Source: Magnolia sinica (taxonomy: Eukaryota > Streptophyta > Magnoliopsida > Magnoliales > Magnoliaceae). From it: DNA of 64,000 bases. Positions 52,740 to 63,578 of this stretch are shown here, one piece after another (within the stretch, counting starts at the first letter, position 1; every line of letters begins with the position of its first letter). The stretch lies in NCBI RefSeq assembly GCF_029962835.1, contig NC_080582.1:75450177-75514176 (forward strand). The letters run 5' to 3'. Position numbers and translations under genes: made by a program. Under the pieces are notes generated by a model, which was not told the DNA's origin, searched no databases, and saw nothing but the letters and a program-made list of their open reading frames with translations.

Positions 52740-53443
52740 AAATTCAACTCAACAAGCCAAGCCAACTACAAACTTTGGAGCTCGGAGGGGAGAACTCGAG
52801 AACATATGAATTATAAGTAGTGTGAGTCCTCTCTTGGTTCATCCTGACTCTGGGCATTGAGTAACCGTCGTTCAGATCAATGATCAATTTACATTCCGAT
52901 CTTAATCCGAGGCCATGAGTCGTAGCAAAGGCTGTGCGACTAGCCCCGATTACTAACACTCGGCCTCGGCTTAGATGAGGCCGAGGCTGAGGCCAAATGT
53001 GATTACTCCAAGTGTCGAACCAGGGAACTATCTTCCAAGTGTCAAATCAGGGAACTATCCAAACGCAGATGTGACCGAAGATCTCGCCGAAGGATACGCG
53101 CTCTTAAGACACGATATGCAGCACGAATTCATGGATTACGGATAATATCTCCATGATCACAATATCTCACTAATTGAGCGAATCTTGCCAAGATTAACGG
53201 ACGTGGATCATCCAACCCACCAATATAATTACCAGGGGGCCTCATTGCTACAGGTACACAATATCTCGCATCATCTCTCTACATTCGACTTAGACCCAGA
53301 TTCTTTAGCCTGACTTATGCATCAGAGGGTCCTCTAACTGAGCCAGGATCTCCTTTGCTTACCCTTTTGTGCAGGACCAGGGCTCATCACAGGTCTGCAG
53401 CATTGAGTGGAGGGTAGTCCATATTTTGACCTCAACAATATAC
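52740..53443 (-). mobile_element. LTR fragment related to the right-edge gypsy LTR
   Basis: On the minus strand it begins TGTTGAGGTCAAAATATGGA, parallel to TGTTAAGGACAAAATCTAGA at 62115, and shares TCCTGCA(C/A)AAAAGGGT, TAAGTCAGG, GAATCTGGGTCTAA and CATGGAGATATTATCCG-like blocks. A GGCCTCGGCTTAGATGAGGCCGAGG-like inverted repeat lies near 52963-53000. No internal coding, so a solo or truncated LTR. Confidence 0.65.
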
Positions 53444-54690
53444 ATATAAAACAATCTAATATAAATGTTTTTAGGATAAGCTTAATGTAAAAAATCAAGT
53501 GTGGATCCATTGTTATGTTTTACTGAAATCCAATCCATTCATCATTTTTGTCCCCTAATATTCTCCTTGGATCTCAAAAATCCAGACAATAGGAAACTCA
53601 AGTGGCCCACACCATGTAATAGGCTCTGGCATTGGATTTCAATTCAAGGACTAAATTCAGCACCTTAAATTCTTGGTGGATTTGAATCTAGATCCCCTTT
53701 TTACAAGCGTTTTCCCCATATTTTGTGGAACAAAAGAGAAACTCCCTTATTGTTGTAGGTGATCAAATTCCTGTCCTTGGCTGCAACTAGATGTTGGATA
53801 ACTTAATATACAACACATTTTGGAGTATTAATTTTTAACTACAAAATTTATGAAAGCATGCGAAAGGTTGGTAACACAAAAATAATATTATGAAGGCATA
53901 ATAAAAGGTGGGTGTGGTGCCATTCAGCCTCATTTGGCATCGTGAATTCAGAATATTTGGATTTAAAATTTCCTTAATTCAGAATACCCTGGTTCTTTAT
54001 CCCATGCCTTTCAAAAGTAACTATGCACTTGAAACTTGGTATTTCAGAAGTGGTAACTGTCACACTTAAGCTCCGTGAATCCAAGCTCATTTGACTTAGT
54101 CATCGAGTCAAGAGTATGACTTGATAGAGAGGGTTATCGTTATTTTTTCGTTAATTATTTTGAATTTTAAGCTATATTTCTGTATTTTAAAATTAATATT
54201 TAGTCTATGCAAAATCTATCTAATGTTTGGAAATAAAAGAAAATATTAAATTAATCCTAGTATCATATATTCTATAGCCAAGGGTGGATATTGCAAGAAT
54301 TCTAGTGGATTTCAAAATGCATTACATATGTGGGCTCCACATTAATGTATATGTTTTATGCTTTTTATACGTGACAATCAAGTTGTTGCATATGTGTACA
54401 GGCGACTGGCATCAGCTGTGAGATGTGGTCCATTGATTACAGTTTCAAAGTCCACCAAACATAGGCTTTACTTAATTAATATAGTGTATTTCTGAAGGGA
54501 AGAATTTGACCTTACACGTGGGATTAGATGGTGAAGATGCATGAGTATTTCCAACCATGCAATTACTGTGTAAGGATGGTGTTAATTCAACCTAATGCAA
54601 TTTCTTACCATTTAATTCCGCAAATCAAACACAGGTAGAGAAGGGAAGCAGTTTGCATGGTGTGCCACATACCTTTGTTGACATCACCAT
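53444..54690. other. No gene recognised
   Basis: AT-rich intergenic DNA. No recognisable ORF or transposon terminus. Confidence 0.5.
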
Positions 54691-54696
54691 GTGCTC

Positions 54697-55124
54697 TGGC
54701 CCTCATTATGATGTATGTGTTATATCCACACCGTTCATCCATTATATTTTTTTTAGATCATTTTGGGGCTTGGGCCCATAAATGTGCCGGATCCAAAACT
54801 CAAGTAGACCACACCACAAAAATAGTGGACACAATGACACCCACCATTGGAACCTTTCTTAGGCCCACCATGATGTTTATTTGTCATTCAACCTCTTATA
54901 AAGGGCACTGACATAGATGAAGGAAAACACAAATGCCAGCTTGATCCAAAACTTTTGTGCCTTTGCAAGAAGTTTTCAATGGTGAGTATTTAATCTTCAC
55001 TGCTCTCTATGGTGTGGTCCACTCTAGATTTGGATCTACCTCACTTTTGTGCATATCCTTAAAATGATCTCACAGGACTTATGAACAATGTAGATATAAT
55101 TCAAAAATCATATGGCCCCTAGAA
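54697..55124 (+). mobile_element. Foldback-family copy 16
   Basis: GGCCCTCATTATGATGTATG..TCCACACCGTTCATCC left; GGCCCACCATGATGTTTATT, CAGCTTGATCCAAAACTTTT and GTGGTCCACTCTAGATTTGG inside; a weakened right arm ending near ATGGCCCCTAGAAC. Confidence 0.8.
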
Positions 55125-55747
55125 CATGGTGACATCAACAAACCACCAAGATTGGCACACCATGCAATCCACTTCAAGAGAGATGTAAAAGGGGTTAAAA
55201 AGAAAAATCACTATTGGAAATAAAACAAAAATGGAAAATCCAATTTTTTGAGGATTTTTATTTTTTAGGGCTAAAGGAACAACTTTTCCATTCTTGTAAC
55301 TCAGCCAAAACATGGTTAAACAATCATTTTAACTTGAACCGATCATGTATCCAAACAGCCACTGAGTAGGTTTGAATGGTCAACCCGGTTGCTTTTGCCT
55401 CAAATGGAAAATGGGTGCGCCGAATCAACACCATTTGTTTCAGATGTAAAAGCAATATCTACCATGCATGTTATCATGCCAACAGAGAAAAAGACAGGTG
55501 GGTTGGAGGAAAAAATGAGATTTTTAAAAATTATTTGCCCACCTTGGTGTTAATCTGCTCCACTAGTGCACCAATACATGAGGGTGTATTTAAAGGTTTG
55601 CTGCGCTTCTGCACATGAACCACATGGTATTCGCATTTAGCCTTTTTGTCTTTTCTTTTCTTTTTAATTTAAAAGTTTTAATAAAATGCTAATTTTATAG
55701 AGGGATTAGGTGCGGCCGGGCCTCACCTAAGACGGTGAGGTCCTTAT

Positions 55748-56150
55748 GATGGGATCCACCTCGATGTATGTATTTTATATTCAGAATGTCCATCTATTTT
55801 CTAGATTATTTTAAGGCATGATAAAAAAAAATAAAGGAGATCTAATTCTTAAATGGACCATTCCATTAATAGTAGTGATTGACCATTAATGGGCCGCAAT
55901 AGTTTTGGATCATGCTTATGTTTAGTTTTTCTCTTCATTGAGTCTTATATTACCTTATTAATAAATTACATGGTGAATAAATATGATGAAAACATTATAG
56001 GTGGCCCTAAGATGTTTTTAATGGGAGGGTATTCAATCACCACTGTTTTCTATAATGTGGTTTATCTCATACTTGATTCTTATGCATTTTTGAGCTAGAG
56101 CTTAAAAATATTTGTCAAATGGATGAGCAATGTAGTAAAATGGGTCACAA
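55748..56150 (+). mobile_element. Foldback-family copy 17
   Basis: GGGATCCACCTCGATGTATG left; AGTTTTGGATCATGCTTATG, CACTGTTTTCTATAATGTGG inside; right arm degraded after GGATGAGCAATG. Last foldback copy upstream of the host gene. Confidence 0.7.
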
Positions 56151-56159
56151 TAAATGCGC

Positions 56160-56975
56160 ACCTAATTTCTTCCCTAATTTCATTAATTAATAGGGACCAC
56201 CAAGTGTTCATAGGTTAACTAGCACTTTTGTGGGCCCCATCCAACATATCGTTTCAAACCATCTGCCACCATCGGCATTTCTTTGCAAATTCATTTGTAC
56301 TCCACACCACACATCAAACGACGACTAACGCTTGATCTAAATGAGATTTAAGAGACATGACCAACCCAAAATGTCTGTTCACAAATGGACGTTTCATAGA
56401 GAACTCAACCCTAACATAATGAACGGTCCAGATCGACAATCTGATGGTCCATATAATTGAAACCACAAAACCTCATTTAAAACCTTATGTATACTAACAT
56501 GCACCATACCATGTCCACCTCCACCGCTAATCAATCCCTTTCTCACCATCTTAACAAGGAAACTCCTTTTTATTTCTGGACACTGCTTTATTGGTTTCAT
56601 CTCCCACCCAAGCATACATCCACCCAACAGAAATAAATAAAGGGGCAAGGGTATTTTGGTAAAATCAACAATAACTACTAAAAAAATCCTGATTTCACCA
56701 TCCCCCACCACAAGTCTCCATGTTACAAAGCAACAACACGAAGCTGCATCATCATCAGAGAAATACAGCCATTTATCCAGCCTTGCCTTTTCAGCACCTC
56801 TCTCTCTCATCAAACCCCAACAATCCAAAGGCCCCAAATCCAAGCTATCCAAGAGAAAAGAAAGGAAGGAAAGAAAGAGAAGCAACCAAGAAACAAGAAA
56901 CAACAACAACAACCCAGATACCCCTTCAAAGACTCCCAATCTCAACCATTCTCTCTCCTCTCTCTCTCTTTCCTA
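56160..56975 (+). promoter_or_regulatory. Probable upstream region of the host gene
   Basis: No competing gene is seen. Contains GTGGGCCCCATCC near 56230 (site II/TCP-like) and AAATAAATAAAGGGG near 56630 that could serve as a TATA-like element. From 56760 it becomes rich in CAACAACAAC and CTCTCTCT, typical of plant 5' leaders. The transcription start cannot be fixed from sequence alone. Confidence 0.4.
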
Positions 56976-57386
56976 ATGGCCCAGCTGGACCTAAATTTAT
57001 GTAGAGAAAGGAAAAACCAAAAAAGAAAGAAAGAGAGAGAGAAGGAAAGACAGAAAGAGAGAAGGAAAGAGAGAGGATGTGTTCAAATGTCTTCCAACCA
57101 AACCCCAACAAAAACAAACTTGCCAGAAATGCCCCTCTGCAACCCAAAAAACCTCATCTCCATCAAACAAAAGCCCAGCTACTATTCCCGATTTATATGG
57201 GCTTTTTTTTTTCTTCTTTGGTTGTCTCGGTCAGAGTTTCAACAAGAGAGAAGGAAACCCTTCTTTCTTACTTCCTTCCCTCTCCACCTTTTATTTCTCC
57301 TCTGTATTCCTCTCTCCTTTTATTTCTTTCTCTCTCTCTCTTTCCTTCTCTTCAATAGAGATTTTCCATCTGGGTTTTCTCTCTAG
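56976..57386 (+). other. Upstream ORF ending at the host gene start codon
   Basis: A 136-codon frame in the presumed CT-rich leader. Its TAG (57384-57386) directly abuts the ATG at 57387. The peptide is low-complexity (Lys/Arg/Glu-rich, then Ser/Phe/Leu-rich) and probably not conserved. If the leader is transcribed this far, translation of this frame would oppose or feed initiation at the main start. Confidence 0.3.
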
Positions 57387-59260
57387 ATGATGAAGAAGTC
57401 CAAAGGAGTTGTGGATTCTTCTCCTTCTTATGCCGTTGATGAAGAGGCAAAAGCTAGGCGTAAGCATCAGATCCTGATGCAAGATTTCGACGAGTTAGAG
57501 AAGGTGAGATCTTGGATTTCTCTCTTTATTTCTTTTTTAGGTTTTTGATTTCTGGGTTTTTTTTTTCTTTGGGCGATTTAGGAAGGGATGCTTGGTTTTT
57601 TGTTCTGGATTTTGTTTTTTGTTTTTTTTGTTTTCCTTCTCTTGTGGGGTTTTTTCTTTTCTTGATTTATGGAAGATCTGGGGATTTTTTTAGTTTCTGG
57701 GGTTTTCTTTTCGCCCTGATTCATGAAAGATGGATGGTTTTTGTTTTGCAGGGTTTTCTACTTTTGTTGATTTTTGAGAGATCTGGGGTTTCTTTTCTGG
57801 GAGGAAAAAGAAACAGATCTGGGATTTCTGTTTGATGGGTTTTTTAAGGGTGTTATTTTATTGAAGATCTGAAGATTTTTCGTGGGTCTGTTGTTGTTGT
57901 TCTTTTATTTATTTTTTATTTTTGTCTTACGAAAAATCTAAAGAATGTTTTCTCCCTTCTTGATTTATAGAATATTTATGTTATATTTTCTGCTGAATTT
58001 CTAGGGTTTTCTCTTTTGGGTTTTCTTAATTTGTTAATTTGTTTCTCGATTTATGAAATTTCAAGGGTTTTCTTCGATCTGGTTTTTAGGTTTTCCTCTC
58101 TTTGGTTTTTAGGGTTTTTTTTTTTTCGAGTTTTTCTTTGTGATATCTCGCTTATCTTCTATTTATTGATTTTTTTGGGTCTTCTCTCTGATTTATTATT
58201 GAATTTTTAGTTCTTTTTCCTGCGCGGGTTTCGCCTTCTTTTTCCGATTTATTGAATCTCTTCTTGGTGGATTGTTGTTGGCTTCCTCAATTTCTTGAAT
58301 TCCGATGTATCTTTTGTCTTTCTTGATTTATTGATTTCTTGGGCTCACTATGTGGTTTTTCTAGGGTTGGGCTTTGTTTTGACGGTTGATTTGGCTTCCT
58401 CAATTTCTTGAATTCCGATGTATCTTTTGCCTTTCTCGATTTATTGATTTCTTGGGCCTACTGTGTGGTTTTTCTAGGGTTGGGCTTTGTTTTTATGGTT
58501 GATTTGTTTTTTCTTTTTCTTTTTTACCTTTTCATGAAATTTTTTTATCCTATGCAGTCTCTTTTTTTCTTCTTCCTCCGACTTATCGGTGGATTACTTT
58601 AAATGTTTTGCAGGAAACTGAATCTACGAAGAAAAGATTGCTAGTGGCAAAACAGAAGAAACTGATCCTCTCAGCTGAAGTCAGGTAATATTTCTCTCTA
58701 TCTTTTTCTCCTCGGTTTCCATTTATATCAGAAAAATAGAATTATTTTTTAATACATTTTCAGATTCTTACGACGGAGATATAAATACTTAATGAAAAAC
58801 CCACTACAAAAAACCCCATCAGAGCAAATCGTTCAACCTCAAAATCCGAAACTCCAAATAGAAAGCACAGCAAGGGAAAGAAATTTCAAGGCAAAAGAAG
58901 CTGCTGCTCGTAGCCAATCTCCAGTTCTGGACTTGAACCAGATATCCGTTCCGGTAACCAATTCAGTCCTACATTCTCGATTATTGATTCGTTCATCATG
59001 TGAAATCTCTGGAATTATGGGAATGTTTTGCTTACGTCTTATGTAATCCTGCTCGATTGCAGGAAGCAGAAGAAACTGGAGAATTTCAGGTTGTTTGGGA
59101 ACCTTTGAGAGTGGAGAAAAAGCTGAAAAGGCCTTCCATTGAAAGGGATGCAATGGGAAGCGATATGAAAAAATTGATATGTAGGGACATTGGAAACGGA
59201 TCAAATCGAACAGGAAAGAGGAAGATTTCATGGCAAGATCAGGTAGCTCTGAGGGTTTAA
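57387..59260 (+). CDS. Conserved plant protein of unknown function (four exons, 191 aa)
   Basis: Exons 57387-57503, 58614-58684, 58764-58953 and 59063-59260 join in frame with GT..AG at all three introns and end at TAA. The start is ATGATG in the MMKKSKG context, after a CT-rich leader. Residues about 20-70 are a charged helix (EEAKARRKHQILMQDFDELE, KKRLLVAKQKKLILSAEVR) leading into the basic block FLRRRYKYLMKN. A middle motif VLDLNQIS resembles an LxLN/EAR-like element, and the C-terminus GKRKISWQDQVALRV is the block I associate with this plant-specific family. Basic character and motifs suggest a nuclear or chromatin role, but no function is established. It is the only intact gene in the window. 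Intron 1 is 1.1 kb, T-rich, and carries a 113-bp duplication. Confidence 0.85.
58280..58505 (+). repeat. 113-bp tandem duplication in intron 1
   Basis: Two copies (58280-58392 and 58393-58505), each starting GGCTTCCTCAATTTCTTGAA and containing CTAGGGTTGGGCTTTG. Copies differ at only a few positions. Confidence 0.88.
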
Positions 59261-59650
59261 ACTTAAAGCTCTCTCTCCATTTCATTAGATAGAGAAAAAA
59301 ATTGCTTTAATGTCATGGACTTCTAGCTTGCATACAACCAAGTGATTAATTTTCCTTTTTATCTAATCTTCTTATATGCATAGATTTTTTCTTTTTCTTT
59401 TTTTATTTTCTTCTCTTTATGTAAAGGAAAGCAGATGTTTATATTCTGTTATCATATGGAAAAACAATACCCTTTAACCATATAGATGATCTCAGATTTT
59501 TCATTCACTGGTATTTGATGGGCTTTGATTTCTTAATGTTTATTTGATGGGCCTACTGGATGGGCCATGCGGGAAACATAACATGGGTGAGATGGATCTC
59601 ATGACAATGCCAAGTTTATCTTTGAAATATTACCCAATTGCAATCTTGCA
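59261..59650. other. 3' flank of the host gene
   Basis: T-rich sequence expected to hold the 3' untranslated region and polyadenylation signals, with no clear AATAAA. No further ORF. Confidence 0.4.
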
Positions 59651-59653
59651 AAG

Positions 59654-60355
59654 TAGTCTGATTAGTCGCGACGATCTGTCTATCAAATGAATGGTTTGGT
59701 TCTTTTATGCCAAGATTGAATGCTTATTACTACTAAATCTTGTAAATCTGTGTTTGGCATAAAATCAGAGTTGCAATCTGCTTGCTTACTACTACTAGTA
59801 ATGTGGAAGGATGGGAAGAGCAATCCCACCTAAATCCCAACTGTAATACTCAAGAGTAGAGATATTTTCTTCCTTCCCAAGTGCAGTCTTCAAAAAGTTG
59901 TCTGATCAATTGCTAGGATTTGTCTCTCAAAATGAATGGTATGGATTTTATTCATGTGTGCCACTCATGCCAAGATTGAATGCCCTTGGACATTTATATT
60001 TGGCTTAAAAGTCAAGAGGTGCAGATGTTCTTGCTTATCAGACTGTAATGTTGAAAGGATGGGAAGAGCAATCCCACCTAAATCCCAACTTTAATATATT
60101 AGAGGAGAGAGATTTCCCAACTGCATTATCTTCAAAAGTTGTCTGGTCAGTGGCTAGGATGGGTCTATGAAATGAATGGTTTGGATATTATACATGTGTG
60201 CCAGATGTATCAAGACTCACTGCTTGAAAGTTTGGCAAAAAATCAGAATGAGGATTGTCTTGCTTATTTATTACTCCAGTGAGTAAATTTCTTGCAGATT
60301 GCTAATTTTGAGGGATGTGAAGAACAATTCCACCTAAATCCCAAGGGATATTAAT
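59654..60355 (+). repeat. About 250-bp imperfect tandem repeat, three copies
   Basis: Each unit carries GTCTG(A/G)TCA..TAGGAT.TGTCT, AATGAATGGT.TGG, a CCAAGATTGAATGC-like block and GGATGGGAAGAGCAATCCCACC (starts near 59809, 60057 and 60313). Spacing is 248 and 256 bases. No ORF spans a unit. Confidence 0.75.
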
Positions 60356-60898
60356 TGGGTCTTGGATGCTTGTATTATTGAATTTAGTGCAAGTCATGGA
60401 TTTTATTTTTAATTGAAAGAAGATTTCAAGGGGATTTGCAACATGATATTTTAGAGGGTTTGCCCTTGTATGTAGAATGTGAAAGGACCCAGTGCTGAGC
60501 TGTCGGTTCTGTTAGATCCAGACCATTCATCTTTCTGACCATAGTGTTAGTGGCCCATTTTCCATGAGACAAATTGGTGGCCGTGATTCTCTTTCCTTCA
60601 CAAATTCCATTTCTAGAAAGACATCCAATTGATGGCTAGGATCATTTGACCAAATGCAATTTTTGCCTAGTGGCCCATCTATGGTCAGACCAGATGATGA
60701 ACAGTCTGGATCCTGTGCTTGCCTGGGTATTACATTGAGAGTTCTTGATAACTAAGATGATAATCCCTTCGATTGGCAACCAGTCAATTCCTTAAAAAAA
60801 AAAATAAAAATAATTAATTAATTGCAGTGCCTTCTTCCTTTAATGCTTAAAATCCTGACCACCCAAATAGTGGGACCCACTGTAGATGTAAGGTAGGG
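60356..60898. other. No gene recognised
   Basis: Intergenic DNA. GGTGGCCGTGATTCTC and AGTGGCCCATTTTCC-like fragments recall old MITEs, but no termini are evident. Confidence 0.45.
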
Positions 60899-61205
60899 TT
60901 GCAAATGGAGGGTTGGAGGTGTAATTTTAGTGGAGGTATGCTGCGTGTAGAATTTCCGGGAGCCTATGTATCAAGCATTGTGCTCTGCCAGAGTACTCCG
61001 GGAAGCTTTGGTAGCATCGTGGGAATGCACCCAGCTCATCATCTGAATTCCAATGATGCTGAGGCAATTCAGAGGGTCAACGGCTGTAGCGAGCTGAGGC
61101 ATGACCCAAAAATCACGGCGGCCTGTACGTCTGTAGCGAGCCGAGGCATGACCCCAAAAATCACGGCGGTCTGTACATCAGGTGGGCCACACGTTTATAC
61201 TGACC
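60899..61205 (+). other. Open frame of uncertain status with 48-bp duplication
   Basis: An open frame from 60899 reads CNFSGGMLRVEFPGAY, IVLCQSTPGSFGSIVGMHP before entering a 47-48-base direct duplication (61084-61179, units starting CTGTAGCGAG). I recognise no family. It continues only into a foldback copy. It may be a gene relic or chance. Confidence 0.25.
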
Positions 61206-61696
61206 CAATGGCTGGTGGTCGGTGCTGTGTGCCCCACCATGATGTATGTGTCTCAGCCATGCTGTCCATCTATTTTTGTAGATAATTTTGTGGTATAAGA
61301 CCAAAAATGAGGTAAATCCAAGTCAAGTGAATCCCATTTAAGGAAACAATGTTAAATGAACGTTTGACCATTAAAAACTTTTTGGGGGCATAAAAGATCT
61401 TTGTTTTTTCCTTTCATCTGGGCCTGTATGAACTAATCAACAGATAGGATATCAAATAAAGCCTGTATGAACTAATCAACAGATTGGATATCAAATAAAC
61501 AGTACAGTGGGCCTTAGAAGGATTTTAAGATTTTAATGGTGTATATCCGATCACTATTGTTTTCTTGTGATGTGGTCCACCTGAGATTTATATCCCTCTT
61601 ATTTTTGGGATAATAAAAATGGATGAACGGAATGGATGAAACACGCACATCATGATGGGGCCCACAGAGCACGGACCACCAGACGGATTGGCTACT
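61206..61696 (+). mobile_element. Foldback-family copy 18
   Basis: GGCTGGTGGTCGGTGCTGTG..CACCATGATGTATGTGTC left and GATGGGGCCCACAGAGCACGG right. An internal block starting GCCTGTATGAACTAATCAAC is duplicated at 61427-61500. Confidence 0.85.
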
Positions 61697-61712
61697 CCCC
61701 TAACACCAGCCG

Positions 61713-62114
61713 AGTGGCTGATGGTCGGTGCTCTGTGGGCCCCATTATGATGTATTTATTTCATCTATTCTGTTCATCCATTTTTACGTATCATTTTATG
61801 GATTAATGCAAAAAATGACAGGGACAGGTGGATCACACAACAGAAAAACAATAATGATTGGATATCCACCATTAAAATCCTCATAAGGCCCACTGCCAAT
61901 ACGTTGATTGGGTTATAAAGACCCATATGAAGGGAAAAATAAATATCAGTTTGATCCAAAACTTCTATGGCCCCCAAAACGTTTTTAATGGTCACCGCTC
62001 ATTCAACATTTTTCCTGTAATGTGTTCCACTTGAGATTTCGATATACCTCATTTCTTCTCCCATAACATAAAATGATTTATAAAAATAGATGGATGGCAT
62101 GAATGAAAAACATA
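61713..62114 (+). mobile_element. Foldback-family copy 19 (right end cut by an LTR)
   Basis: CGAGTGGCTGATGGTCGGTG..GTGGGCCCCATTATGATGTA left; GATCCAAAACTTCTATGGCC inside. The right arm stops at GGATGGCATGAATGAAAAAC, where TGTTAAGG of the next element begins. Confidence 0.8.
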
Positions 62115-63540
62115 TGTTAAGGACAAAATCTAGACCATCCTCCACTTGGCGTGGCGAACCTCCAAGGAACCTCGGTCCTGCAAAAGGGTTAGCAAAGGAG
62201 ACCCTGGCTAAGCCGGGGGACCCTCCGATGCCTAAGTCAGGTCAAGGGAATCTGGGTCTAAATTGATTGTAAAGAGAGGGTGTGAGATCTTACGTACCTG
62301 TAGTAATGGGGTTTCATTGTATTTATACCTGATCATCGGACTCTCTGGGTCTATTATTCTCGTCATGATTGGCTCAATCAGCAGGATACTAAGATCGTGG
62401 AGATATTATCCGCAATCCTGGGATCATGTAGCGTATCGCGGCTGAAGTAACCGATCACGTTTGCTTATGGTAGTTTCCAAGTTTGGTGTGAGGAGCCCAT
62501 ACCTCGCTTCGGGCTTGGCTTGGGTTAAGCAATTGGGGGTGTCCGGTTTCGGGCATCTGCCTCGGACATGATCGAGCTTTCGTCATAGAGTTCGCTCGAC
62601 GCGGATCGTGTCACGAGCCGAGCTTCGGCACGGAGGGGATTTGTCAGGACAGAGCCTTATTTTGAGCATTCTGAAAGCTCTCCCTCCGAGTTCCGAGGCG
62701 AGGGTCGGTCCTTATCCAGTCGTGACGAGTCTTCCTGCTACCCAGGTGGATGGTAATATTTGTTTCTGGTTGGACAGTAGGACGACTTAGAATATTTGTT
62801 CTGAGCATTACGCCAACTACTCTGGGCCCAATCCGAGCCGACTACTAGCCTCGGAGTAAGAGTGCCAATATGACTTAACTGGGATTCTTCTTCAGTCGTA
62901 CTTATCATTTCAGATTCTTGTATGTCCGACTTGATCAGGAAGACGTCAGTCCTCGGAATAGTAAGGGGCCCGGATCTTCCCATAACAGAAGCCCCCTACT
63001 CTTTGAGGTCTGCCATGGACTCAGAGAGTAATCACATGGAAGATCAACCGCCTCATCTGCTGGACCTTCCTCGCATGTCGATGTCATTATGATTCCAGCA
63101 TTTGAAGCGCTGCCTCCTAAGGATTTCGCGCCTGCAGGCTGTCCTTTAGTGGACGCGTGGTGACGGTTACGATTCCGAATAATTGCTGATCCTATGATAG
63201 TTGCTCGGGCGCCGTTTCGTATACTGGAGTGTGTTATTCGATGTCAGAACCGTACCATCTAGCAGGGACCAAGCTAGTAGCGAACGACCACGTATGCTCT
63301 GGAGTCGGCTCGCGACGATTGGGCTGCGGCCATCATTCTTCGCCATTAATGCAAAGATTCTATATGGCCTATATAAACTCCCTTCAGAATCGCTCTTCCC
63401 ACTTGTATTCTGAATTCGAGTGCGTGCCGGAGGAGGCGATTTCCGGTGAAAGCGATTCCGACCGATTTTGAGTTTCCGACAAGGCGATTCCGGCCGATCA
63501 AGCATTCCCGGCAGAAGCGATTCCCGGTGATTGTCTGATA
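62115..63540 (+). mobile_element. Gypsy-type LTR at the right edge
   Basis: Starts TGTTAAGGACAAAATCTAGA inside foldback copy 19 and contains a TATA box CTATATAAAC at 63369-63378 just upstream of a GCGATTCCGG-rich leader. The first part matches, inverted, 53443-52740. The 3' boundary is not resolved because the second LTR is outside the window; the end given is approximate. Confidence 0.65.
63369..63378 (+). promoter_or_regulatory. TATA box of the right-edge element
   Basis: CTATATAAAC, about 200 bases before the first gag-like ATG; transcription would start near 63400. Confidence 0.55.
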
Positions 63541-63578
63541 AGTCTTTTTTTCTTGTGCTTCCCTATACTCCTTCCAAG

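Noticed and set aside
56394..56945. 183-residue minus frame upstream of the host gene
   Set aside because: It is Leu/Phe-rich because it reads the complement of an A/C-rich leader. No domain, and it is antisense to the presumed 5' region.
57512..58602. Phe-rich + frames in 57.5-58.6 kb
   Set aside because: They fall in the T-rich first intron of the host gene, bounded by a GT donor at 57504 and an AG acceptor at 58613.
62115..63540. Second Athila-type element at the right edge
   Set aside because: The LTR start, TATA context and gag domain differ from the Athila element; the N-terminal domain matches a different gypsy-type group.
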